NCBI GenBank assembly: GCA_963377175.1
Contig: CAUJNA010003494.1
Location: 599,256 to 663,255 of the forward strand
Direction: 5' to 3'
Origin: Effrenium voratum
Lineage: Eukaryota > Sar > Dinophyceae > Suessiales > Symbiodiniaceae
Length of the DNA: 64,000 nt
Shown here in pieces: positions 40,123 through 52,771 of the stretch (positions are counted from its first letter, which is position 1; every line of letters starts with the position of its first letter). The position numbers and the translations under genes are program-made. The notes below the pieces were generated by a model. That model was given only the letters and a program-made list of their open reading frames with translations, did not search any database and had not been told where the DNA came from.

Positions 40123-43100
40123 GTCCGCGAATTCGAGACCGATGGTGCGAAAGCGCAAAGGCCGGCCAGTTTCGAACAGCAATGTGCCACTTTCCAGGTT
40201 CAACGCAAAAAATCTCAGCTCTGATGCTAGGTCCCCAGTGGTGCCCTTGCTCACCCTTTTCTGGGGGAGGGCTCGCCTGCTAAGATAGAGTACGGATAAA
40301 AAGGGTACCCTTATTCTAACCTCTCTACTGGAGGACCTGGCATAGTTTTAAGCACAGGGGTACCATGTTGCTCAAAGGGCCGAAGTTCTGAGCCGCTCGC
40401 GGTATTTCAGTCCCAATAAATCCATGGGGTGTCTGATGTTTGACGGGCCGGTTCTGCGTCGGTTGAACCCAAGGGAACATTCCCTCTGGTTTCTCTTGAT
40501 AGCAAGCCTGCACAAGGGTATCCCGAAAAGAAAGCCATACCCAAATGTGAAATGATCGATGAACCTGGGGTGCGGGATTGTCATCAAGCCTGGGTGTTTT
40601 GGACACGGCTCAAAAAATACCGGGGAGCCATCTACTATTGACACACGGGGATTGCGAATTAACGCAATTTCTCGGAAATTATCGGAGTGATTCCGATTCT
40701 GACTAAAGTAGATGGCATATTTGTCCGGCTCCCCTGAAAATCCTAGTCACAAGGCAGGCATGTCGTTTCGAGTTTCAAGGCACATCAAGTTGCTGAGCTT
40801 CTGGGCTGCACGACCTCCGGCAAGAGCTGGGACACGGCCGGCGTGGACTGCGTGAAGGCGATTTCTTCAACCGGCAACCACGCTGTCTCTTCTGGCACGG
40901 CGCTGCGTGAAAAAATGTGGCTGTGGGTCAAAATTAAGCCACCAGGATATGGACCGCGGGTTTCAGTCTTTGGTTCCATTTATCAGGGCAAGCCATTTTG
41001 GAGTTACCCTACTTTTGACATCCACAGCCATGTCCAAAGACCTACAACATTCACTTGCCACTGCCCCAAGCGGGCGGTTGGAGACGGGCAGCCCCAAGCC
41101 GGCTCCAGCAACGGATCAGGTTCATGGCTTCAGGCTCAACGCCACGACGCGATCTCCGTTTGCGCTTCAGAATTGACATTTTCCTCGGGTTTCAAATGAA
41201 CCCTTTCGCTGGAGGATTTGTTTCCAGGGCAAACAAAGCGCATGGAGGGCAGAGCAGTCCCCTGGTTGGTCAATGGGTATACCATTCAGACAAGTCGGAC
41301 TGTGGGAAGCACATCCAACGTCCAATTTCATGGCGCAAAATGGCCCACATTGTGAATCTTCCAAGGAACCCACCCAATGGCAATCAAATGGTTTGTTAAG
41401 TGACCTTTTCTGAGGTATGGGGCCATTTGACACCTGGGATGAATAATTGCTTGTTTCCTTCCATTTGCTCAAGAATATCTTTATTTCACGTTTTGCTTTC
41501 AGGGAATCTAGCACTGGACATATTTTTATCATTTTCGGTGGACGTATTCGCAGCGGTGTCGTCACCCCGCTTCCCCCACCTGCGCCCAAACAAATGTTAC
41601 AGATATGAGGGGAAGTTGTGCACATCTTCGCCAAGTTCCCAGTCAGTAGGGAGGCACGGCCGAGCCCAGGGCTCCAGACCCTGAGCTGTGTTCGGAATAT
41701 CTCGTCAAGCCCGAGGTTTGGTTTGGACAAGCAGTTCCTTTCCAAGGGGCTTGATGGCCAGTTAAATTAGAACTTGCTTACTAATTTTTAAAGCTACGAA
41801 AGTATGTCGTCTTGAATGAGTGTTATAGTTTCATCAAAACCCAGTTTGGAAAGACGGTCCTAATTAAATCCTAGCTGGAGACTCGGCTTGAGATACAACG
41901 TATAATCGATTGTGTTCCTTATTAAGTTCTTTTTACAGGTTTTGGTCCATGTTTCCCTCTTACCAGGCGTCCATTTTGGGTACCGGTTTTTTGAGCCACA
42001 GCCATATAGCAGGAAATTGAAATTGAAATCACATCTAGACTTTGATACTTAAGGCTTGCACCCCAATAGAATTGAACTTGCATTTACTAAAGTGTAAGAC
42101 GCCTCAAATGTGCCTCACGCGCCAGGATCGGATCCCGTTCCCTGTAGCTAGGTCCCCAAGAAGGGGGGGCCATGGCCCACTGGCACCAACTTTTCCCCCG
42201 TTTTTTGGGGGGGATCATGGTCTTTTGGGGATCAAACAATTGCTTTCCCTTCAAAATGAACACCACCATAGCCTTGGCGTCCGAAAAGCTGAGGTCAAAG
42301 CTTGGTCCAAGTCCCAGACTCCAACCCATGGGTCGACTCAAATGAGTCCAAACCTATGCCTGAAGTCTCCTTCTGGCTCCTCAAACATGGGGTTACCCAA
42401 ACGGCGTGGCTTCCGTTTTTGAATTTCAGATAGCAGGAGACTCCAGGGACCCAAACCATGACAAGGTTCATAAGAGCTTCACCCATTTCTGGCTCACTTA
42501 CCCGGGGCTTTGACTGCAACCTAAAAATGGGCGTGTCTTAAAACGGGTGACCCCAATTGTGGCGCTGTTCCCTTTGGTTTCCCTTTCGAACCAACCAGAA
42601 AAGGGTAGTTACCCACACAAAAGACACCAAAATGGCACCTGGTCCGCTTCTTTTGGAGCCTCTCGAGAGGTACGGATCGTGGAGACCTACTTCTCCTCCT
42701 TGCCGAAGACGACGACGCGAGCTCAGTGCTGACATTTGGGTGTGGCTCAAAATGAAAGAGCTGGGGATACGCAGGTGTCACAGGTGTCCTTTTTGGTTGT
42801 TTTGGTATAAGAATAGGTGGTTTGGGTTTATCTGGTGGTTTAATCATCTACCAGGGCCATCTATTTCCCCTAAAAGGACACCTATGGCAGGTGTTGATCT
42901 TTGGGGAACCATTTGCCAAGGTGCCACTTTGGGCTCCATGTTTTTGAACCGTCGGTGGACCCCAAACAAATTTCCTCTCGAAGTTTGCCCAGATTCCAAG
43001 CAATAAACATGGAACCTGACGTTCGGGGGGTCCTGGAAGACCATTGTCCTTTTAAATCGACCCGCCATGTTAGAAACATGTTGATTGTTTGGAGGCTCCA

Positions 43101-43659
43101 AGAGTTTGATCAAGCCCAATTCCAGGAAAAACCCAATGGATATTTGTGAAATGGCAACCCAAAGGTATTTGATAGCCATTGGGCCCGTGGAAGCCCACGT
43201 TCCCTTTAAATGGTCACGGAACTGAATTGGTTCGGATTGCCCGAGTGGAAACCCACCCGAACCGGTTTGCTTTGCTTCTCATCGTCGCTATGTGGGTCCA
43301 GAGAAGGAAAGGTTCTTGTACGAAGCCACAACAAGCCTGGGAACCCTCGTTTCAGCTCTTTTTGCACTTGCGCGTGCATCAAGCCAGCCATGGCAAGCCC
43401 AAAGCGGCTTGCGAGATGCGGAGGTTTTGGTGGAATGATTCGCACCACTACAGATTTGTCGGCTTTGAGACAAGCAGTTTCTGAAAGAAATCAAGTCAAG
43501 TGTCACCAAGCCAGTCAGCACACATTACACTTTTATGGGTGGCTTTGCTTTGGTTTAGTGGTAACCCAACAAAATTGGCTGGTCACTGCCTAAGGGCCAA
43601 AGGCGAAGCTGCTACGTTCCGCGCGACCGGTGTCATTGCCAGCCATAGTTGCCGCGTGA
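40123..43659 (+). CDS. Gene W: unidentified protein, tentative six-exon 3' part
   Basis: Tentative exons 40123-40197, 40780-40906, 41120-41169, 42670-42720, 43307-43423 and 43603-43659 have matching phases and give 158 codons plus TGA. Protein-like stretches include VREFETDGAKAQRPASFEQQ, AHQVAELLGCTTSGKSWDTA, VRIVETYFSSLPKTTTR, ERFLYEATTSLGTLVSALFA and AKLLRSARPVSLPAIVAA at the C-terminus. Donors are GT, GT, GA, GC and GT; acceptors are all AG|G. No domain is recognised and no start exon was found; the blocks at 38.5-39.0 kb could be upstream exons. An alternative frame is open across 40,082-40,197. The gene lies between RPL15 and gene X on the same strand. Exon membership is inference from phase and composition. 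Confidence 0.4.
40229..40338. repeat. Dispersed repeat family D copy
   Basis: Begins AGGTCCCCAGTGGTGCCC and ends TACTGGAGGACCT. It has the same 110-bp length as the 4,899 copy, from which it differs at scattered bases. It sits in the putative first intron of gene W, 31 bp after the donor. Confidence 0.75.
40918..41029. repeat. MITE family B copy
   Basis: The ends GGCTGTGGGTCAAAATTAAG and CTTTTGACATCCACAGCC are inverted repeats. The centre holds GTTCCATTTATCAGGGCAAG. Related copies lie at about 34,500-34,600, 46,215-46,320, 56,307-56,412 and 56,530-56,639. Confidence 0.65.
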
Positions 43660-44133
43660 TGGGTTATATAGATGCTCCGTGTGCGGCAGTTTGAACATTA
43701 CCATTTGAGTTGATCTTTCTTCAGCGTCCTTTGGGGGGTGATGCAAAAAGGCGACGGATATAAAATGTCCCTTTCAGGGGTCACGTGGAAGGAGAATGAA
43801 AGGGAACACCGCCCATTTGTTGAGTTCCCCGAGACAGGCCCATGCAGTTTGTCCCTCTCAAATCCGGCAAAGAGCACCTGGTTCGAGTTAAGCTCCTCTG
43901 CAAGCATAACCTTTAGTTGGTGGCTGTATTGGCGCTTTGGGGATAGCCCCTCCTGGCTCTTGTAGAATAGGGTTTCCCACCCAAGCACCAAAACCACCCG
44001 GCTCCAACCTTTTTGAGGGAAGCTGAAGATACCGGCGGTAGGAGGATCATAAAAACGGCCACCACCATTTTAGGAGTCCACGAGAAGAGACGCAGCCGCA
44101 AACCCGGAAGCGGAAGTTTCGATCGCCGAAGCC

Positions 44134-47100
44134 ATGAGCCCGCCCTTTCTTGTTGTGGGGGACCGCGTGCTGCTGCAGGGGCTTACCTCGGAGGCAGGAG
44201 GAACTCGGGTTCTGTTAGTGGCTTCCAACAGCAAAAACGCGTGCCCTCTAAAAAGACACGCCTTTTTCCAGGCGTTGTTTTGCATCCCCTGCAAATCCCA
44301 ATTTAATATCTTCCAAAGCGCTTTGCCATTTTCCCTGGTTGGTTTCAAGGGACTCTACAATCTATCACTACTGCACAAATCTTGTTTTCCCCCCCACCCC
44401 CCACCCTTGGTATTACAGGGACTCGATTTCACCACTGGAAGTATATGTCATCTTTTCCAAGGGGCTAAAAAAACACTCATGGAAGCTGGGTAGACCTCCA
44501 AAGGCGGTGCTCCCCCCTTTTCCACAGCTTTTGGAGGGTTATGACAAGGTGGCGGGACACGTGCCGTGTACAGCATTGGTTCAAGATCAAAGGACTTTTG
44601 GAGGGGTAAAAGGGAAAAAGGTGGGGAATACCAAGACATACCAAGACCTCCAGTAGGGTTTTCCCAAGGTCAACTCTTTTTCGAAGGGTTTCTTCCTTGC
44701 AATGTTTTCTCAAAAGAAATGCCTCTTGTCCAAAATCACCCGCGAAATCACCATCTTCAAGAGGAAGGGGAGGTTCGTAAGACCTGACAGAAGAGGGTGA
44801 AGCAGAGGGAAGAATGCAACATGTTTAAGCCTATACGTCAAACATGCTCGAGGAGGTTGGCCCACCTCTGTCTTTTTTTTTTTGTATTATTATTGTTGTA
44901 GTGGATACCCTTTTTGGGGCTTTGGGAAACCAAAAGGAAAGCAAGCCCATTTTGGCAGAGCCCTAGTCAGGGCTTTGGTTGCTATGCAAGTTGTTGGTTT
45001 CCTTCTGGGTTAAAATGGATATGTGATTCCCCGTTCAAACCAATCAAGGGGAGAAACGAGGGTTTTAACGCCCACTTCGGAATGCTGACAACGATTTAGA
45101 AAGTATCCTTTTAAAAGAGGGTGTTACCCTCCAAAAGTAGTGAATCCCCACTGAAGGCGGACACCCCCTATCAGTCAACCAGGGAGTTATTAATCCGGGG
45201 TGGCCGTTCGGGTATAACCATGGTTCTAACTGGGATAGCTGGGGTTAGCACCCATAGGGCAGGGTTGTAACTCATATTTGCCTGACCTGGGTTGAGCATC
45301 AGATTTGGGCGGACCCTGATATGGTCGGCTTCCTTTCGTCTCCCAAGCACCTTAAAACAAACACACAAACAAACACCTAAATACAGATACATGTATACTG
45401 TGTATATATATGTATATATTTATGTATACACACAAATATGTATATATATATACACATATATATATATGTATATATATACACATATATACATACATATGTA
45501 TATATATATTGATTTGGCTCCCTTGATCGGTGAGTCTGTGGGTTTTGTTCAAAGGCGGGTCAGCAGCTCAACGGCCGGCTGGGCAAAGTCACCCAGCTCG
45601 CCGCCGCGGGCGACGAGCTGGGCCGCCTGGAGGCGCCGGATTTTTTTCGGCTCGGCCGCGCGGACATCGGCGCGGGGGGGGGGGTTGAAGCCTCGGAGAC
45701 TTGGCGGTGGTGGTCAAAACCGTTTTGGGATCACCTTTTGGGGGATCTGTGCACCACCCATTCTAGAACCTATTTTAGTGGTTGGATTGGGATGTTCACT
45801 GGGGGTACAGGATTTAAACCAAGTAGCAGGGATACAGGGGAACCAGGGATACGGGAGGATTCCCCCGTTTGATGCACCTTGACTAATTTGATATGGGAAA
45901 TGGCGCCAAGGGAATCCCCCCATATCCCCGTTCCCTCCGTATCCCCGCTTGTTCGTTTGTCCAATTGAAGCACCCCACTTGAAGGGGCGATCGATTCGGT
46001 ACGTCAGGTGAGTGGCAAAATTACTTCCGTTGGCTGAAGTGAAGATTTGTTGATTTTCCCCTCTTGGTTTTTTGGAGGGAATTGATTTCGCTACTGGAAA
46101 TGTGATGTTCTTTTTCAGGGAGGTTAAGCAGATGAAAGGTTAGTAAGCCTGGTTATAACCCACTCAAAGGAGACTTACAACCATGGTTTTTGTGGATTAT
46201 AACCATGGTTATTCCCCACTTACTAAGTACTATGCCCCTTGAAGCATGCACCTGGGACTGTTCCCATTTACCAGGGCAACCCATTTTGGGTACCTATTTT
46301 AGACCCACACCCAGATCGTGCCTCTTCAAGGGATACAAAGAAATTCAACCTTCCATGCCTCCCCTCATGCTGACCCCAGATTCATAAACCCGTCCTATAG
46401 GGGACACCCCCCGATCAAGATCAACCAGGTGTTCATTTCTCCAGGGTTCCCAGGAGGGTGAAAGTAGAAAGTACCCTGTCCACGTTGCCATGAAACCAGA
46501 GAAATGGTCCCTTTAATGCCTTTTGAAGCACACCAGGACCCCGAAACGTCAGGTTCCATGTTAGCGAGATCCGGAGATCCGGGGTGCGTTTGTGTGGCAT
46601 CCATATTGCCGTGTATGTGGCCTCGAAAGTAGCTGGCAATTCCCGCATGTGGGCAAGCCTTTAGGGGAGGACGAGTGACCATCTACTCCCCCCCAGAACT
46701 GTCAAGAATCAACTTTAGAGGCCTGAAAGTAGCCCCAGCCGTGGCTTATTTGCGCTCATTTTGGCTTTTGGCCGCAACATATCCCCTTATTTGCCTGAAC
46801 ACCTCCAGTGCTTTCAGGGTATTCAACCCCCAAAGATCTTTAGGTTTGGTTCGGGACCCACTTTGCCAATGGTCAATTGAATAGTTTTTTTCTGCTCAGG
46901 TGATTGTTTTTAGCTTCGGGGGAACTCCCAAAAGTTCCGCAATGGCACTTGTGTGATACATTGTGTGCTGCGAAGCCCCGCGAAGCCCCGCGAAGCCAAT
47001 TCGCATAGCCCAGTAACATTGACACGGGCGAAGCCACAATGCACAGCCAATTCGTGGTTGTGGTCATGTGCTTTCATGGCACTAGCATGCCAAAAGGTTG

Positions 47101-49972
47101 ATGACAACTACCGGAAGATTATGGGAAGACAACAGGAAGACGCACCCTTTCAGACCCGGTTTTCTAGAAAGATGTGCCGTTTTCGCAAAGCCTTCGCGAA
47201 GCCCCCTTGAAGTGACCGTGGTCCAACTTCCATGCTCCGCCCCTATCAGGCCCAGCCATGTTGCCTAGTCCTCAGGCCCAATGTCTCTCTTGCCGCCTTT
47301 CATCACCGCCTTTCGCATAGACAACTCGATTCAACTAAATGAGAGCGCAATCGTCAGACAGATATGTTTGTGGAACATCCGTCCGCGAAGCCCGGCGAAG
47401 CCACCCCGCGAAGCCACAGTTTTGCCGCGAAGCCTCACGAAGCCAACCCGCAAATTCTGGCCCCGCGAAGCCCCCAGCGTAGCCGCCCGGCCGTGGACTC
47501 TAAAAAACAATGCTCAATTGAACCAGGGCTGCCAACAAGGCAACTGGAAGCCGCAAACATTAAAGCTGTATATGAATACACATGTACATGTATAAATATA
47601 TATATATACATATGTGTATTTGGCTTTATTTGGCCTTTAAGCTTGCTAGCCCGTAACGCTTTGGCAAGCAGGGGTTTCCGGCGCCCTTTTTCTCCCAGAA
47701 TTCCGCCCAGGAAATTGGCGCTTGGGAGGCCAAAGAAAAAGCAAAAAGGGCCCCCTCCACCTTTTGTCCAGAAGGAAAGTCTTTAGTCTGTGCACGCTTG
47801 CTAAAGCCAAACCTGAACTCAGCTGCCCAAAGCGAATCGACCCTTTGATCTGGCATGATCTGAGTTTGCCGTGTTCATTTCGAAAGCGAAAAAAGGGCTC
47901 CCGGTGCGGGGTTCCCACGATCCTGCAGTTGGTACACACCCGAAACACAACCCGTTGACAAAGTGCCAGGAAGATGTTTTCCACAGGTGTTCCACGTATG
48001 TTTGATAATGATTTGTGATGTTTAGCTCAAATATTGTTCATATGGTTCAAATATAGCTGTTTGTTGCTAAGATAAAACTATTCAATTTGCGGTCAACTCG
48101 GCCCTCCTGCGCGTTGGCTGGCTCACTCGTTTTTGCGCCAGGTCTCAGTGACAGGCTCAGACCGCCTGCTGCGGCTAAAGCCGCAGAACCTGCAACTTCA
48201 GGAGGCCCGTAAGTCGCTGTGGGAGTGGGAGGCCAACCTAGGCCCTTAACACCCATTGGGCGTCTGAACCAATTGCTTCGGTAAGAATATGTTCAATATT
48301 TTCCCCTGTTGGTTTTTTGGAGGGAATCTCTATGACTACTGGACATATGTATATTTTTCGAGGGGACTTCAGCAAATGGAGGCTTCCATTGGGTGTTCAA
48401 CTCGCTTTGGAATTAGGTCAGCACCATGGTATGGAGGTCGTAACCATGAGTCGCAAAATATGGGTGTGTTTTTGAAAGGAGTCGGAACCCCCCCCAAACA
48501 AAAAAGAAGAACAATATAATTGCGGTTTTCCTCTTGGTATCGCTTCAAAACCACCAACAACTTGTACTCTGAACAAAAGAACACAGCCGTATGTCTGATG
48601 AACCAGCTGGTCGCCTTCACAGGGAAGCCCTGTAAAGGAGGTTGCTTAAATGGACTTAGACAGGTCTAACAGGGCTGCTTCTGGAGAGGCAAGTGCAAAC
48701 TCGGGACCTAAGCCTACAGTCCGGGGCTGCGGAGGGTTGGGGATATCTGGTCTGGTCTTTTCTCCCAACATGGTGTTTCCATACGGATCCTTTGGTTCTT
48801 TGGTTTTGGTGGTTCAGTGGTTTCCGCTAAGCCACAAGTTTTCAACTGTTAGGGGATAGAAGGGGAACAGCCCAGGAAAATCAACTACCCCGCCCCCCCC
48901 CGAATCCCCCGAATCGAAGGACTGCTGTTTGTTTTTGGCCAAGGGCCATTGCACCGGAAGGGGCGGCCAGTAGGAGACAGGTGTTGCCACTTAAGGTATC
49001 TTCCAAGTGGGCTTTAAGAGAGCAAAGTCATGCTCTAGCAGGTATTATATACTTATCTTTGGTTGCGCCTTAAGCAAACGAACGGGTAGAGAATGGAATG
49101 CCGCACCGCCCCCTCCCCCCCTCCCCTCCTTCCCCCCCCCCATTGAGGAAATGATTGGATGGGTGGTCCCATCATCAGGATGTTCAATTCGGACAACTTG
49201 CATATTGGAGCTTGGGAGGCGTCAAACTGGTTGTGGTTTGGGAGGGAAACCACTTTTCTTGGGTCATGCAAGCTAGGCACCCGGCCGGGGTTCCCTACTA
49301 CATTTCCTATTTGGAGGGTTGTGAGCATCATCTTTTTGGGCCAAGTTAAAGTGAGCTTCCGTCCGCCACTGTTCCCGGGGTCCCCAATCTTCCGCTTCGT
49401 GTTTCATCACCTCTTGGTCCCTTCTGGTCCTTTGGGTCGTGATGTGCTTGGGGAAGTATAGGAAGCCCTAGTGAAAGCCAGGCCCTGACTTGTTTCCTTG
49501 GGGTCTCCTCGTTGCCTGGGTCAATTGTAGAGAGCCCTGCCAATGTACTGGCACCTGGTAATTATTCCCTGACGAGTTTGTGTGGGGATACCTGCCTCCC
49601 GCGAAACGGTTTGGGAGGTGGAGGACTCCGAGTGGGCACCGGGAGATCAGGCGAGTGGGTTTGGGGGGCCGTGGGTTGGGTCTTGTTGTGTGGTGTTGTT
49701 TTGGTTTGTAGGCTGCTGGCTTTCTGGCTGTCTGGCTGGTTGGCTGGTTGGTCAGGGTCGGTCATTGGTCGGTCATCGGTCGCATTTCTGGCTTGCCGAG
49801 GACAACATGCTTTCTGATCATGTCCAGTTCAGTGTTGAAGCACTCCCCAACCCCATGTTTAATATTTTGGCCCCTGGACAGCAGGGATAGCCTTCTTAGA
49901 GAAAACCAGCGCCCCAAGAGCGAGGCGCGCCTGATCGGGCTGGAGGAAGAGGACAAAGAGCTACAGAAGCAG
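44134..49972 (+). CDS. Gene X: N-terminal exons of an unidentified protein
   Basis: Exons 44134-44193, 45555-45632, 48142-48204 and 49925-49972 are all in phase 0 and read in order: ATG, then PPFLVVGDRVLLQGLTSE; AGQQLNGRLGKVTQ and GDELGRLE; VSVTGSDRLLRLKPQNLQLQ; ARLIGLEEEDKELQKQ. The first three form a compact beta-rich module of the type 'VGDRV.L.GL - LNG..G.V - GRLEV - R.LKP.NL', which I recognise as common at the start of dinoflagellate proteins but cannot name. The fourth begins an acidic helix. The three introns begin GC and end AG|G, as in RPL15. The 3' end of exon 4 and later exons are not resolved. The ATG is the first in frame but an upstream exon cannot be excluded. Confidence 0.5.
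45390..45512 (+). repeat. (TA)n / TACA microsatellite in gene X intron 1
   Basis: About 120 bases of TATATG, TACACA and TATA units give stop-free Y/I-rich frames that are not coding. It lies 42 bp upstream of gene X exon 2. Confidence 0.85.
45712..45818. repeat. Dispersed repeat family E copy
   Basis: GGTCAAAACCGTTTTGGGAT at the left, the GTGCACCACCCATTCTAGAA core, and GGATGTTCACTGGGGGTACA at the right match 36,796-36,913 closely. Confidence 0.7.
46048..46140 (+). repeat. Dispersed repeat family F copy in gene X intron 2
   Basis: TTCCCCTCTTGGTTTTTTGG, CGCTACTGGAAATGTGATG and TTTTTCAGGGAGGTTAAGCA keep the family order. It includes a good pyrimidine-CAG|GG sequence that could act as a cryptic acceptor. 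Confidence 0.65.
46970..47480 (+). repeat. Cluster of CGCGAAGCC motifs in gene X intron 2
   Basis: The nonamer CGCGAAGCC or a one-base variant occurs about ten times: a small tandem at 46,970-46,998, single copies at about 47,028 and 47,192, and a denser group at 47,383-47,480. Spacing is irregular. The frames read RSPAKPREA-like peptides but no stable ORF results. Confidence 0.8.
48297..48380 (+). repeat. Dispersed repeat family F copy
   Basis: TTCCCCTGTTGGTTTTTTGG, ATGACTACTGGACATATG and TTCAGCAAATGGAGG follow the family order, about 90 bp after gene X exon 3. Confidence 0.65.
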
Positions 49973-50901
49973 GGAGGCCCAGCGCATACCATGAGGTCTT
50001 CAACAGCTTGAGTTCTGAGGATTGATCCCCACAGACCTCCACCACACCCTCTTTCTTGGTTTCCTGGAGGTTTCTTTTTTCCATTTCAATCAAACAAACC
50101 AGCGAAATCAGGTAATACCCTGTTTCCCCTGGCCAGGACAAGTCCTGGTTTTGGCCACAGAAGCCCTAATTTCCAAAATAAGGCCTTGACAGACATATGC
50201 CCTTATTTCTGTACTGTCAGCTTCTGCGCAGCGGCGTGGACGGACGTGTGCGCATAGGTGAATTTCCAACAAACCAGCTGAGCCATCAGCGACCTTTCGA
50301 ACACACCGAAGTTCTAAGCGAAGATCCCCCATTCTTGTCACTTTGCCCAGCAGGGACATGCAAGTTCTTTTTCCTGGCTGGGCGGGTTCTACTCTGAAAC
50401 ATCTGTTTGTTTGTTGGGCCCTCTAAAAATGGTCAACTTCATGAATCAGGGGTCAAATTGGTCCTTCTTGGAAGATTTACTTTGAACCAGTGGGGTTCCC
50501 GACGTGTACACTCACGAAACACCCAGACGCACACTCACGAAACAGACGGGCGGCACAGGGTGACGTTTACACCATGCGAACGTGGAAGTAGTAAAAGCAC
50601 AATGCAACATTGAACTTAGTACGCCGGATTTATTTGATTGATTGGTGCTGATTTCCAACGGAAGGATCTCCCTGCTCTCATGTCATGGAAAAAAAGGCGT
50701 GCGTCGCGCATCACCACAACGCCTTTGGTCGCGAAGTGTTTCTACACACACAAAATGACACCAGCCAAGAGAAGACACCAGCCAAGAGAACCTCAGACTC
50801 AGAGAGAGAGACCTCTTCTGTCGTTTGCTGGTGGCCCGGAAGCCATCACCAAGTTTCCGGTCAGCAAGGATCTGACATGCGAATGCTCACGTCTGACCAT
50901 A

Positions 50902-51031
50902 CTGTGCATGGACAGAATCCATAAACCGCACCACTTGGAAGCCATGGTTGAAACCATTATCTGTTGGTATTTACAGGGCAATCCTCTTTCCAGGGTCTCT
51001 GAGGTGGGAAATGGATTTCGTCCATCCACAG
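50902..51031. repeat. MITE family A, intact 130-bp copy
   Basis: The ends CTGTGCATGGACAGAATCC and GGATTTCGTCCATCCACAG are inverted repeats flanked on both sides by TA (50,900-50,901 and 51,032-51,033). The internal TGGTATTTACAGGGCAATCC resembles a branch/acceptor region. Confidence 0.8.
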
Positions 51032-51288
51032 TAGGAAGGCTACTGGCCAGCAAAAGGATTGTCTCACCTTATCTCTCCTTTCTACTTCCCGAGCTATTAG
51101 AGGAGAGAAGTGGAAAGACTAACACGCTCTGTCTCTAGGAGTTAGTCGAAGACAAGCGGCTTGTCGTTGGTCTTCTGCAGAATTATAAGATGTGTCAAAG
51201 CCAGTCGGTGGATGATACTCAGGTAATTTTTTGGCTGTAGGTCCCCTGGAAGCTCCTGGGACCCCGAATGGAAGACTTGGTTCCATGT

Positions 51289-51430
51289 AACGTTGACCCA
51301 GGATTAATAAACCTGTCCCATTAGGGGGGGTGTTCCCTCCAAGAGTGGTCTGAATCCCCACTAAGGGGACCCAGGGGACACCCCCCAATCAATTCATCCA
51401 CCAGGGGTTCTGCTGAATCCGGGGTTAACA
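51289..51430. repeat. MITE family C copy
   Basis: Begins AACGTTGACCCAGGATTAAT and ends GCTGAATCCGGGGTTAAC; inverted ends with the CTCCAAGAGTGGTCTGAATC core. Confidence 0.7.
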
Positions 51431-52617
51431 GAGCCTGAGGGACTGAGCTCTTGAGTCAAAAGCAGCCGGTGATAAGATCAGGTGGCAGAAAGCAAGGGAG
51501 TCTTCCAGAGGTCTTCTCTTAAGCGCGTTTTCTTGGGTACAGGGTGTGATTCATTTTCTGGCCCCCTCGTGTTTTTAAGGGAAACCAAGAGAACAAACAC
51601 AATTTGGTTGGGGGTCCCCCAAAAAAAGAGGCACAAAAAAAGGACACCCTCGATTCGCAGGGCAATCTACCAGGGTTCTGTGGTTGAGTATGGCTGGCTT
51701 GCTGGCAATATGACAGAGGCATCCACCAATGAAGGCCAGTTTCTTTTCCTTGAGAATTCCGTTGCCAACCTTGGAAACCACATACTGTACCAATTCGGTG
51801 TGGAATCTTGTCCAGTAGTTTGCGCCACGTTGTTTGCAGGCACTCGAATCCTAGGATTTCGAGTAACCAGGGACTGGAGGATAGTCGCGGTGCTCTAGCC
51901 CCCTACCCTTACGTGTGGGAACTGGGGGCAGAGCTGTGGTCCTTGCTTTGATCCTCCTTTCAAGCCCAATTTCTGAATGAGGAAGCCATTTGTTTGTGTT
52001 CCCTGTTTTGGTGCAATCATCATAACGTTTCTTGCAGACCAAGACACTGGACTTGCTTTGGCCTGCAAGAAGTGACACTGCGGCTTTCCGCTGCAAGAAA
52101 GTGAAAGATGCCATAGAGCAGCCTGACCAACCGATTTCAGTGTGAGTATTGACGATGCCGCCTGCATGTGCAACATGGAGCTTACAGCTTTTGCCTCTTT
52201 TTTCCACACTGGCGACTTCCCTTATGTTTGGACGGTAAGCTCCTGTTTCTGGCAGATGAGAACCAAACAATCATCCTTTTTGTGATCAGTTGCAGGCAGT
52301 GGCGCAGCATTTGCGCGCAGGCCTTGCCAGTGCACGCCTTCTTTTGAACATCATTGGACCGCCCAAACAATCAACCACGCCCCTCTGCAGTCATTGCTCT
52401 TTTGGAGCCTATGGGAAGCCCAAGAGGGTTGTTGCAGTCCTCACAGAACATTTTTTCATTCAAGCTCGACTAGATCTGATTCAATGAATCCGAGCATCTT
52501 ATTGCTTGCATATTTCGGGGCCAAGGATAGACCATGCTCTTTGGAAGGATCCTTTAAGCAGCAAGCCCATTGAATTCCGAGGCGAAGCTTCCATTTGCTT
52601 AAGGTCTTTTGGATTTA

Positions 52618-52700
52618 TGTTCCCCGGTTGGTTTTAAAGGGCATCTATGACTACTGGAAATATGTCGATTTTTTTTCTAGGGGGCTTAAGCAAATGAAAG
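52618..52700 (+). repeat. Dispersed repeat family F copy
   Basis: TGTTCCCCGGTTGGTTTTAA, ATGACTACTGGAAATATG and TAGGGGGCTTAAGCAAATGA match the family consensus. Confidence 0.65.
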
Positions 52701-52771
52701 AAAGCTCTTGGAATCTGCCCCAAAGATCCAAAACGCTTGGCTCTGAGCCTCTGGCCGGCGGCTTGACGGAG

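Larger units (their letters stand above)
49973..52617. other. Stretch with repeats and one weak coding-like block
   Basis: A frame at about 50,210-50,335 (LLRSGVDGRVRIGEFPTNQL) is protein-like but has no AG|G acceptor. It could be a later gene X exon. MITE copies at 50,902 and 51,289 are listed separately. Nothing else is supported. Confidence 0.35.

Noticed and set aside
48047..48256. An A/G/S-rich minus-strand frame opposite 48,142-48,204
   Set aside because: The plus strand gives an in-phase exon of gene X with splice signals, so the minus frame is its shadow.
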